Made by a program: the position numbers and the translations under genes. From Actinomycetota bacterium (GTDB lineage: Bacteria > Actinomycetota > Acidimicrobiia > Acidimicrobiales > Ilumatobacteraceae), in assembly GCA_005800965.1 (NCBI GenBank), contig SYEA01000072.1, positions 1 through 7,215 on the forward strand: a stretch of 7,215 bases of DNA, read 5' to 3'. Numbering within the stretch: position 1 is the stretch's first letter; the number at the start of each line of letters is the position of its first letter. The notes under the pieces were generated by a model, which saw nothing but the letters and a program-made list of their open reading frames with translations, ran no database searches and had not been told where the DNA came from. This document shows positions 1 through 5,400 of this stretch, one piece after another.

Positions 1-1
1 A

Positions 2-1180
2 GGCGACGACGCTCGCCGTAAGCGCCCAGCCGGTGGTGCTCCGCGTAAGGAATGGAAGCCCCGTGAGGGTGGCGGGCGTAAAGACTGGAAGCCGCGTGAA
101 GGTGGCGGGCGTAGCGTCGGCCCGCGTCGTGACTGGAAGCCACGCGAAGGCGGTGCTCGTGAGGGTGGCCCAAGTCGTGGCCCTCGTCGTGAGTGGAAGC
201 CACGCGAAGGTGGCGCTGGTCGTGATGATCGCGGTCCGCGTCGTGATGATCGTGGCCCAAGTCGTGGTCCTCGCCGTGATGACCGCCGCGATGACCGTCG
301 TGAAGACATGCCGCAAACCGAAGCGCAGCGACGTCGCTCCGAAGTGTTCGCTCGAAAAGGCCCTCGCAGGTACGGCAAGGACAAGCCTTTTGGCGACCGC
401 CCAGATCGCGAAGAGCAGATCGTTGACGAAGGTTCAGTGCGTCGCCGCAAGTTCGACACCGATCGTCGCCCGTCGCGCGACTCGTCGCGTGGCGGTGCCA
501 AGCCGCGCGCTCAGCGTCGCGATGACGGCCCGATGTTTCCCACTCCGCCAGCCTTGCAAGAGCCATTGGCCGGCGAAGTTCGTCGTGCAGTCGGAGACCG
601 TCGCTACGACTCGGTGAGCAATCAGTTGTCACGAACGTTGGTGGCCTACGACGCCGAGCGTTATCGCGAAGCTTTGTCGGTGCTCACACCGGTTCTGGAA
701 GATCTTTGGTTGATCAGCGATGTGCGAGTGTTGGCTGGCCGCTTGGAGTATCGCGCCCAGCGTTGGAAGGCTGCTGCAGAACACTTGGAGTTTGCTCGTG
801 CCAGTGATCGCACAGACATGACCAACATGCCAGTGCTCATTGACTGCTATCGCGGCTTGAAGCGATACGACACGGTGGATGAACTGTGGAGTGAATTGAA
901 AGAAGCGTCTCCGCATCCGATGATCATGGCCGAAGGCCGAGTTTCGGCTGCCATGTCGTACGCCGATCGACACGATGTGGCGACGGCCATTCGCATCATG
1001 ACTCACGGCACCGAGCCACGCCAAGTGCAGCCGCACCACCTACTTGAGTGGTACGTGCTGGGCGACCTGCACGACCGTGCTGGCGACCCAGTGTCGGCCA
1101 AACGGTTTTTCGTGAAGGTAGCCAAAGAAGACGCCAAATATTTCGATGTTGAAGCCCGTCTCGCCGGGCTCGGCGAATAG
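2..1180 (+). CDS. TPR-like helical protein with Arg/Gly-rich N-terminal repeats (5' partial)
   Basis: The reading frame is open from the left edge to a TAG at 1178-1180, giving 392 codons in the window; the true start is upstream. Codons 1-102 are low complexity, rich in Arg, Gly, Asp and Pro, with four copies of a (E/D)WKPREGG unit and then GPRRDDRG-type units. A charged linker follows (about codons 103-190). From about base 600 to the end the protein is alpha-helical with TPR-like spacing, clearest in the last unit (LEWYVLGDLHDRAGDPVSAKRFF). Position near the HAD-tlyA-nadK-recN run matches the TPR gene Rv1691 of M. tuberculosis, and Streptomyces homologues are known to carry Arg/Asp/Gly-rich N termini. 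TPR domains bind proteins, and RGG-like tails often bind RNA, so an RNA- or ribosome-associated scaffold is possible but only inferred. The ATG at 308 is in frame, but the upstream codons are clearly coding, so it is not the start. Confidence 0.85.
   Translation, partial: GDDARRKRPAGGAPRKEWKPREGGGRKDWKPREGGGRSVGPRRDWKPREGGAREGGPSRGPRREWKPREGGAGRDDRGPRRDDRGPSRGPRRDDRRDDRREDMPQTEAQRRRSEVFARKGPRRYGKDKPFGDRPDREEQIVDEGSVRRRKFDTDRRPSRDSSRGGAKPRAQRRDDGPMFPTPPALQEPLAGEVRRAVGDRRYDSVSNQLSRTLVAYDAERYREALSVLTPVLEDLWLISDVRVLAGRLEYRAQRWKAAAEHLEFARASDRTDMTNMPVLIDCYRGLKRYDTVDELWSELKEASPHPMIMAEGRVSAAMSYADRHDVATAIRIMTHGTEPRQVQPHHLLEWYVLGDLHDRAGDPVSAKRFFVKVAKEDAKYFDVEARLAGLGE
50..220 (+). repeat. Four in-frame copies of a WKPREGG-encoding unit
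   Basis: Units of about 30 bases begin at 50, 83, 131 and 191 and encode EWKPREGGGR, DWKPREGGGR, DWKPREGGAR and EWKPREGGAG. Spacings are 33, 48 and 60 bases, all multiples of three. The copies differ mostly at third codon positions (CCC/CCG/CCA, CGT/CGC, GAG/GAA), so the peptide is better kept than the DNA. The repeats lie wholly inside the first gene. Confidence 0.85.
167..279 (+). repeat. Direct repeat pair encoding the GPSRGPRR segment
   Basis: Bases 167-192 and 254-279 are 26-base direct repeats matching at 24 positions, offset 87 bases (29 codons). Both encode GPSRGPRR. A second, 12-base direct repeat (TCGTGATGATCG) lies at 220-231 and 241-252. These look like small in-frame duplications that built the Arg/Gly-rich region. 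Confidence 0.75.
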
Positions 1181-1188
1181 TTTCCCGA

Positions 1189-1215
1189 CTTTTCACACTG
1201 TTTCGATTTTCCACA
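1189..1215 (+). promoter_or_regulatory. Possible DnaA-box pair
   Basis: TTTTCCACA at 1207-1215 fits the loose DnaA-box consensus TTWTNCACA. CTTTTCACA at 1189-1197 fits it except at the first base. They are in the same orientation, 18 bases apart, inside a 12-base near-repeat (1186-1197 and 1204-1215). They lie upstream of the SSB-like gene. Two sites, one imperfect, are weak evidence, and chance is a real alternative in this AT-richer gap. Confidence 0.25.
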
Positions 1216-1220
1216 GCCGT

Positions 1221-1250
1221 TTGACGCATGGGCGTCACACACCTTCATAA
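1221..1250 (+). promoter_or_regulatory. Possible sigma70-type promoter for the OB-fold gene
   Basis: TTGACG at 1221-1226 is one base from the -35 consensus. A 17-base spacer leads to TTCATA (1244-1249), or 18 bases to TCATAA (1245-1250), as a poor -10. Transcription would start near 1256, about 27 bases before the GTG at 1283 and upstream of its strong ribosome binding site. The -35 hexamer is good and the -10 is weak. Confidence 0.3.
1222..1237 (+). promoter_or_regulatory. Perfect inverted repeat TGACGC-N4-GCGTCA
   Basis: Two 6-base arms (1222-1227 and 1232-1237) flank ATGG. The repeat starts inside the putative -35 hexamer, where a repressor would block the promoter. As RNA it could form a 6-bp hairpin about 40 bases after the stop of the first gene, but no T-run follows, so an intrinsic terminator is less likely than an operator. 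A GC-rich palindrome CCGCCGGCGG also occurs at 1254-1263, again without a T-run. Confidence 0.3.
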
Positions 1251-1270
1251 CCGCCGCCGGCGGGTCTAGT

Positions 1271-1277
1271 GAAGGAG
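1271..1277 (+). promoter_or_regulatory. Strong Shine-Dalgarno that fixes the GTG start at 1283
   Basis: GAAGGAG is followed by a 5-base spacer and GTG at 1283. The in-frame ATG at 1346 has its nearest purine-rich motif (AAGGA) too far upstream, so 1283 is preferred. Confidence 0.75.
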
Positions 1278-1282
1278 TCTTC

Positions 1283-1699
1283 GTGTCGAAACGAACCACA
1301 CGCATTGCCCGCGGGGCCAGCAGCAAAAAGGAACACTCCACGAACATGGCCTTGGTGCGCGGAGCACTCGTGGCACAGCCCACGGTGCGCGTCATTGATC
1401 GTCACCAACGAGCCACCACGTTCGATTTAGCAACCGTCGTGAATGGACGACGTGTCGTGGTGCCGGTTGTGGCGCTCAACATGGATCTTCCGGTCATCAA
1501 AATTGGCGACGAGGTAACCGCGCTGGGCCATGTGCGAAGGCGGTTCTTCCGCGTTGGACCACGCACGCAGAGTGTTACCGAGTTGCTCGCTGAACACATC
1601 GTGCCAGGTGTAAAAAACGTTCGACTCGACAAACTGTTCGCTGTGGCCAACACCCGCACTCGGGAGGTGCGCACCTCATCGTTGCGCGATGAAAAATGA
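1283..1699 (+). CDS. Small basic SSB-like OB-fold protein
   Basis: A 138-residue protein starting at GTG behind a strong ribosome binding site. Residues 1-20 are basic and probably disordered. Residues 21-108 resemble the single-stranded-DNA-binding OB fold. The opening strand NMALVRGALVAQPTVRV (21-37) and ATTFDLATV match the SSB pattern of G-x-L-x-x-P-x-x-R followed by A-x-F-x-L-A. IKIGDEVTALGHVRRRFFR (72-90) matches the SSB segment with K-G-D-x-V followed by a basic strand ending in RxFxR. Residues 109-138 are mixed and basic. The acidic C-terminal tip by which housekeeping SSB recruits partners is absent. The protein may bind single-stranded DNA or RNA as an accessory, or be an OB fold with another role. 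The gene stands alone between a 102-base gap and a convergent neighbour 3 bases away. The family call is by pattern only. Confidence 0.75.
   Translation: MSKRTTRIARGASSKKEHSTNMALVRGALVAQPTVRVIDRHQRATTFDLATVVNGRRVVVPVVALNMDLPVIKIGDEVTALGHVRRRFFRVGPRTQSVTELLAEHIVPGVKNVRLDKLFAVANTRTREVRTSSLRDEK
1664..1690. terminator. Tandem palindromes at the convergent gene junction
   Basis: GAGGTGCGCACCTC (1664-1677) is a perfect 14-bp palindrome that can fold as a 5-bp stem with a GCGC loop. Directly after it ATCG-TTGCG-CGAT (1678-1690) forms a 4-bp stem. Both fold on either strand. They sit in the last codons of the OB-fold gene and just beyond the stop of the minus-strand gene, where a shared bidirectional terminator would be expected. 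There is no T-run after the stems in either direction, so the terminator reading is tentative. Confidence 0.3.
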
Positions 1700-1702
1700 C
1701 GG

Positions 1703-2896
1703 CTATATGTCGAGCGGTCGTATCACCAAACCAGTGCGCAATTTGGGGCTGAAAAAGGTCGACTTGGGTGGCATCAACAATCGTTCGTCGGCGGTGCGGC
1801 GTATTTCGGCAATGCTTGTTGGGCGAATGAAGATCGCTGCTTGGGCTTGGCCAGCGCGCAACATTGCGAACACTTCGTCAAACCCGTGTTGGTAGGCCAC
1901 TTCATGGGTCACCGTGCGTAAGGCCGACTCGAGTCGGTCGCTGTCTAAATCCCGCAATCCGCTGAAGGCTTCGGCCTTGGGCGTGAGCCACCAACCCGAA
2001 AGTTGGTCATCCACCAGACACAACGCTTGGCGCTGAGACATCTCGGCGATGACGTGGGCATCAACCGGCTTGTCGAGTGGCACCACGTCAAACGTTGATG
2101 CGAGTACCTGGCGCAACTGTTGGCCGGTGATATCGCGATACAAGCGATGGATTGCTGCGATACTCAGCTGTTGTTCGACCAATTCTCCGACGTAGGTCAT
2201 CGTGGTGCGTGCGGCATCAGCTAACGCAGTTCCACTCATCTCGTCGCGGTAGGTGCGCGCAATCGCATAGCGGTGGTGCCCGTCGGCGATGAGTACCGGG
2301 GCCGATGCCACCAGTGAAGAAATCGACCGCACCCGCAGCGGGTCATCGACGCGTTCCACTCGATGGGTGACACCGTCGTCGTCTTGAAACTCGCCGAGGA
2401 GGTCTCCGCCAGCCACAAGCGCGTCGGTGAGTTGTTCGCGTAGCGACAACCCCCACACCGGCGACATGTTGGCGCAAGTGGCGCGAGTGAGATCAAGGCG
2501 GTCAGTTTTTGCCTTGGGGGTGGTGCGCTCGTGGGGCAGCACGCCGCCTGCACCCTCGTCGACTACTTCCAGTGCGCCGATGACCCCGACGGTGTTGCGA
2601 TGTTGACCGTTGGCGTCAACGAATGACATGCGATACAGCGTGAACGACGGTCGCGGGTCGAGAGTGAGCACGCCGCTGGTGCGCCATTCGCGCAATATTG
2701 CTGCAGCGGCTTCATACGGGCTAGTTGACGCATCACTGCTTGTGGGCAGATCGATAGCGACGATGTTGTGGGCATCTCGTGCGGCGAGTGCAGCGCGGTC
2801 AGCACCATTCAACACGTCGTAGGGCGGCGCGGTCACCTGCAGCAAATGTTGCTGCGCCGAATAGCGCAACGCGCGGAACGGAGCAAAGATCGGCAT
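1703..2896 (-). CDS. DUF1015 family protein (COG4198-like), function unknown
   Basis: A full-length 397-residue protein when started at the ATG at 2896, which gives the family's usual opening (MPIFAPFRALRY). An in-frame ATG at 2932 adds 12 residues unlike the family. Recognisable landmarks in order are APPYDV (23-28), PHERT followed by KAKTDRLDL (121-136), SPVWGL (145-150), ADGHHRYAIA (204-213) and the C-terminal MPPKSTFFSPKLRTGL (375-390). The family is widespread in bacteria, and I know of no established reaction. The DGHHR motif recalls the nucleotide-handling loop of ParB/sulfiredoxin-like folds, which is inference. No signal peptide or membrane segment is visible, so it is probably cytosolic. 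It runs opposite to all its neighbours, is convergent with the OB-fold gene (3-base gap) and divergent from the HAD gene. All hallmark motifs are intact, so it should be functional. Confidence 0.9.
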   Translation of the reverse strand: MPIFAPFRALRYSAQQHLLQVTAPPYDVLNGADRAALAARDAHNIVAIDLPTSSDASTSPYEAAAAILREWRTSGVLTLDPRPSFTLYRMSFVDANGQHRNTVGVIGALEVVDEGAGGVLPHERTTPKAKTDRLDLTRATCANMSPVWGLSLREQLTDALVAGGDLLGEFQDDDGVTHRVERVDDPLRVRSISSLVASAPVLIADGHHRYAIARTYRDEMSGTALADAARTTMTYVGELVEQQLSIAAIHRLYRDITGQQLRQVLASTFDVVPLDKPVDAHVIAEMSQRQALCLVDDQLSGWWLTPKAEAFSGLRDLDSDRLESALRTVTHEVAYQHGFDEVFAMLRAGQAQAAIFIRPTSIAEIRRTADERLLMPPKSTFFSPKLRTGLVIRPLDI

Positions 2897-2949
2897 CGTT
2901 CCAGAGTGGCAGGTTGGTGCCTCGAATGCCAACTAGCGTCGGGCGCACC
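2897..2949. promoter_or_regulatory. Divergent promoter region between DUF1015 and the HAD-recN operon
   Basis: These 53 bases must hold start signals for both directions. For the plus strand, TAGCGT (2934-2939) fits the actinobacterial TANNNT -10 pattern and would start transcription within a few bases of the GTG at 2950, suggesting a leaderless or nearly leaderless message. This agrees with the lack of a clear Shine-Dalgarno there. On the minus strand TTGGCA (2932-2927) could be a -35, but I see no convincing -10. Confidence 0.35.
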
Positions 2950-3762
2950 GTGAAAGCGCCGATTCTCTGTGATCTTGACGGTGTGGTGTGGCTGTTGCAC
3001 CAACCAATTGCGGGTTCAGTTGAGGCCGTCGCCCGGTTGCGAGCAGCGGGCCATCGGGTGCTGTTTGTAACCAACAACTCGTCGGCGACGGTGAGCACCC
3101 AAGAAAATGCTCTGCAGAAAATTGGAATCCCTGCAACAGGTGACGTGTGCACTTCAGCGCAAGCAGCGGCGTTGCTTCTGGCGCCAGGGGAACGCGTGCT
3201 CGTTGCGGGTGGCCCGGGCATCGTTGAGGCAATTGAACAGCGGGGGGCCGTCGTCGTGGCGCGCACCGACAGCGACATGAGCAATGCTGAGTTTTCCGCT
3301 TGTGCCACCGATATAGACACCGTCGTGGTTGGCTATCACGCTTCGTTTGACTATCGGGGTTTGACCCGAGCAACCACGGCGATTTTGGCTGGGGCGCGAC
3401 TGATTGGCACTAACGATGACCCGACGTATCCCACGCCGGCTGGGCTGATTCCTGGTGGTGGTTCTATCTTGGCTGCTTTTGCAACTGCTGGCGGGGTGGC
3501 CCCAACTATCGCCGGCAAACCGTGTGCAGCGATGGGTCAACTGGTGCTCAATCGTTTGGCGATCAATGACTTGAGCGGTGCGTGGATGGCTGGTGATCGC
3601 GATTCGACAGACGGTGCATTCGCACGCCTTGTTGGCGCAAAGTTCGGTCTCATGTTGTCGGGTGTGAACGAGCCCAGCAACAACCAGGTGGCTCCCGATG
3701 GTGTGTTTGACAACCTTGCTGCACTTGCCGATCACGTGCTGAGTGCGGCTGCGGGCGCATAG
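2950..3762 (+). CDS. HAD-superfamily phosphatase, NagD/4-nitrophenylphosphatase-like (class IIA)
   Basis: Started at GTG 2950 the protein has 270 residues. All four HAD motifs are present: DLDGVVW (8-14, nucleophile D8 and acid D10), TNNSS (41-45), K190 in AGKP, and GDRDSTD (215-221, metal-binding aspartates). TNDDPTYPTPAGLIPGGGSILAA (154-176) is the typical class IIA cap-to-core stretch seen in NagD and phosphoglycolate/p-nitrophenyl phosphatases. It should be a magnesium-dependent cytosolic phosphatase of a small phosphorylated metabolite; the substrate cannot be read from the sequence. It corresponds by position to Rv1692 of M. tuberculosis. An ATG at 2926 would add 8 residues. The GTG is preferred because it places motif I as in E. 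coli NagD, but this is not certain. It is the first gene of the operon, 3 bases before tlyA. Confidence 0.88.
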   Translation: MKAPILCDLDGVVWLLHQPIAGSVEAVARLRAAGHRVLFVTNNSSATVSTQENALQKIGIPATGDVCTSAQAAALLLAPGERVLVAGGPGIVEAIEQRGAVVVARTDSDMSNAEFSACATDIDTVVVGYHASFDYRGLTRATTAILAGARLIGTNDDPTYPTPAGLIPGGGSILAAFATAGGVAPTIAGKPCAAMGQLVLNRLAINDLSGAWMAGDRDSTDGAFARLVGAKFGLMLSGVNEPSNNQVAPDGVFDNLAALADHVLSAAAGA

Positions 3763-3765
3763 CGC

Positions 3766-4530
3766 GTGACGCAATTGCAACGCATCGACCGCGCATTAGT
3801 GGCCGTCGGTTTGGCGCGCGACACCGGCGAAGCGCTACAACTCATTGCGCAAGATCGAGTAACGGTGAATGGGGCACCAGTGTTGAATGCGGCACGACAA
3901 GTGCATCCGCGCGATCAGGTTGCCGTGGTGGAGGTGGCGCAGTTTGTGAGCCGTGGTGGTCTCAAGCTTGATGCCGCACTGAATCACTTTGCGCAACTGG
4001 GCGATGCCGTGGCCATAGCCGGCGCGCGTGTGCTGGATGCCGGTGCGTCAACTGGCGGGTTCGTCGACTGCTTGTTGCAGCGCGGTGCAGGTCAGGTGGT
4101 GGCGTGCGATGTGGGGCGTGGTTTATTGCATCCGAAGATTGCTGCCGACCAGCGGGTAGATGTACGCGACGAACTCAATGCCCGCGATCTTGGAGCAACG
4201 ATTCGTGCTCGGGCCTTAGTCGGTGACTTTGATTTGGTCGTGGCAGATTTGTCGTTCATCTCACTCACGCTGGTTGCCGAAAGTCTCGTTGCGGCTACCC
4301 GCACGGCGGGCCAGTTGTTGGTGCTGGTCAAGCCGCAGTTCGAGGCCACCAAAGCAGAGGTCGACAAAGGTGCCGGGGTGATCATCGACGATGCGATTCG
4401 CCAGCGTTGCATTGCAGAGGTGCGGGAAGCGTTCGTGCGCCACGGGGTGCGACCGCGTGGGGAAGTGGAGTCGGCAGTGGCTGGACCAGCCGGCAATCGT
4501 GAGCACTGGCTACGCCTGACGCGCGAATAG
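3766..4530 (+). CDS. tlyA: TlyA-type rRNA 2'-O-methyltransferase (S4 domain plus FtsJ-like domain)
   Basis: A 254-residue protein with an N-terminal S4 RNA-binding domain (about 5-55) and a Rossmann-like methyltransferase domain. The SAM-binding motif is DAGASTGGF (91-99). The K-D-K-E residues match those of M. tuberculosis TlyA: K67 in VSRGGLKL, D161 in ADLSFIS, K189 in LVKPQFE and E246 in GNREHW. The family transfers a methyl group from SAM to the 2'-OH of cytidines, C1409 of 16S rRNA and C1920 of 23S rRNA in E. coli numbering, and its loss gives capreomycin/viomycin resistance in mycobacteria. Type II enzymes (TlyAII) modify both sites and type I only the 23S site. I cannot assign the type confidently, although the C-terminus stops soon after the methyltransferase core. 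The GTG start lies 3 bases after the HAD stop with no clear Shine-Dalgarno, suggesting translational coupling. Confidence 0.94.
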   Translation: MTQLQRIDRALVAVGLARDTGEALQLIAQDRVTVNGAPVLNAARQVHPRDQVAVVEVAQFVSRGGLKLDAALNHFAQLGDAVAIAGARVLDAGASTGGFVDCLLQRGAGQVVACDVGRGLLHPKIAADQRVDVRDELNARDLGATIRARALVGDFDLVVADLSFISLTLVAESLVAATRTAGQLLVLVKPQFEATKAEVDKGAGVIIDDAIRQRCIAEVREAFVRHGVRPRGEVESAVAGPAGNREHWLRLTRE

Positions 4531-4540
4531 CCTGAACCAC

Positions 4541-5398
4541 ATGGCCAATGTCATGGTGGTGGCCCACCATACGCGCAGCGAAGTGCCGCCGCTGTTGGGC
4601 GAACTGCGCGCGGAACTGTCGCGCTCGGGTCATCATTTGTGGATGTGTCCTGCCGACGCCCAAGCGCACGGCTTGGTCGATGTGGCGAGCGACCGAGACG
4701 CAGCCGATTCGGATCTCGTCGTGGTATTGGGTGGCGACGGCACAGTGCTGCGCGCCGTCAGTTTGCTCAATGGTGCGCCCGTGCCAGTGCTGGGTGTCAA
4801 CGTTGGGGTGTTGGGTTATCTCACCGAAGTGGGTGTCGATGGCGCTGTCAAGGCTGTTACTGCGGCCCTGGGCGGCCAAGCCGGACGCGACTTCATCATC
4901 GATGAGCGAATGCTGTTGCAGGTGACCGTTGCGAAAAAAGACCAACCAAATTTGGTTTGGCGTGCACTCAATGAAGCAGTGTTGGAAAAACAGCAGTCCG
5001 GCCACACCGTGTGGATAGACGTGGCGGTCAATCACGAGTTGTTCGAGCGATACTCGGCCGACGGCGTGATCGTGGCCACGCCGACTGGGTCGACGGCATA
5101 TTCCATGTCGGCTCGTGGGCCAGTTGTTTCGCCGCGTCATCGCGCGCTGATCGTCACACCCGTGTCTCCGCATATGAACTTCGATCGTTCGTTGGTGTTG
5201 GGCCCCGACGAGCATCTGCAGATGACCGTTGCAGGCACTCGACCTGTCGACTTGTCGCTCGATGGTCAACGCGTTGCGAGTTTGGCAGCCAGCGATGTGG
5301 TGACGTTTGCACCTGATCTCTGCACGGCGCGATTTGTTCGATTTGCCGAACCGCAGTTTCACCAAATTTTGCGCTCCAAGTTCGGGCTGTCGGAGTAG
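4541..5398 (+). CDS. nadK: NAD kinase (ATP/polyphosphate-NAD kinase)
   Basis: This 285-residue protein phosphorylates the 2'-OH of the NAD adenosine ribose to make NADP. It carries the kinase motif LGGDGTVLRA (63-72, catalytic D66), then GVNVGVLGYLTEV (85-97), the NE pair at 144-145 (ALNEAVLEK) and the second signature DGVIVATPTGSTAYSMSARGP (174-194), which forms the nucleotide site. TPVSPHMNFDRSLVL (206-220) and VDLSLDGQ (236-243) complete the usual C-terminal beta domain. Length is normal for bacterial NadK. The protein is soluble and acts in the cytosol. It starts 10 bases after tlyA with a weak ribosome binding site; ATG 4541 is chosen over ATG 4553 because it keeps the whole first beta strand. 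The same tlyA-nadK-recN order is found in M. tuberculosis (Rv1694-Rv1696). Confidence 0.96.
   Translation: MANVMVVAHHTRSEVPPLLGELRAELSRSGHHLWMCPADAQAHGLVDVASDRDAADSDLVVVLGGDGTVLRAVSLLNGAPVPVLGVNVGVLGYLTEVGVDGAVKAVTAALGGQAGRDFIIDERMLLQVTVAKKDQPNLVWRALNEAVLEKQQSGHTVWIDVAVNHELFERYSADGVIVATPTGSTAYSMSARGPVVSPRHRALIVTPVSPHMNFDRSLVLGPDEHLQMTVAGTRPVDLSLDGQRVASLAASDVVTFAPDLCTARFVRFAEPQFHQILRSKFGLSE
5392..5395 (+). promoter_or_regulatory. recN Shine-Dalgarno inside the end of nadK
   Basis: GGAG is followed by a 5-base spacer and the recN GTG at 5401. The spacer contains the nadK stop (5396-5398), so termination of nadK translation can feed recN initiation. Confidence 0.6.
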
Positions 5399-5400
5399 GC

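Noticed and set aside
50..280. CRISPR-like or mobile repeat array
   Set aside because: Spacings are unequal multiples of three, copies vary at wobble positions and no unique spacers occur; it is a coding repeat.
33..617. A 194-codon plus-strand frame rich in Val and Ala overlapping the first gene
   Set aside because: It is an out-of-frame reading of the Arg/Gly repeat DNA. The frame beginning at base 2 has the meaningful repeats and continues into a TPR-like domain.
308..1180. Start of the TPR gene at ATG 308
   Set aside because: The same frame is open and clearly coding, with repeated peptide units, back to the window edge.
1254..1263. CCGCCGGCGG palindrome as an intrinsic terminator of the first gene
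   Set aside because: It has no following T-run and lies just before the ribosome binding site of the next gene.
2897..2932. Upstream ATG at 2932 for the DUF1015 gene
   Set aside because: The 12 added residues do not match the family opening, which starts at the methionine of MPIFAPFRALRY.
2779..2949. Upstream extension of the HAD gene to ATG 2779
   Set aside because: It would overlap the divergent DUF1015 gene, and the added residues are Arg/Ser-rich and unlike the family, which begins just before DLDG.
2799..3780. Minus-strand open frames opposite the HAD gene
   Set aside because: They are low-complexity readings without motifs, antisense to a gene with all four HAD motifs.
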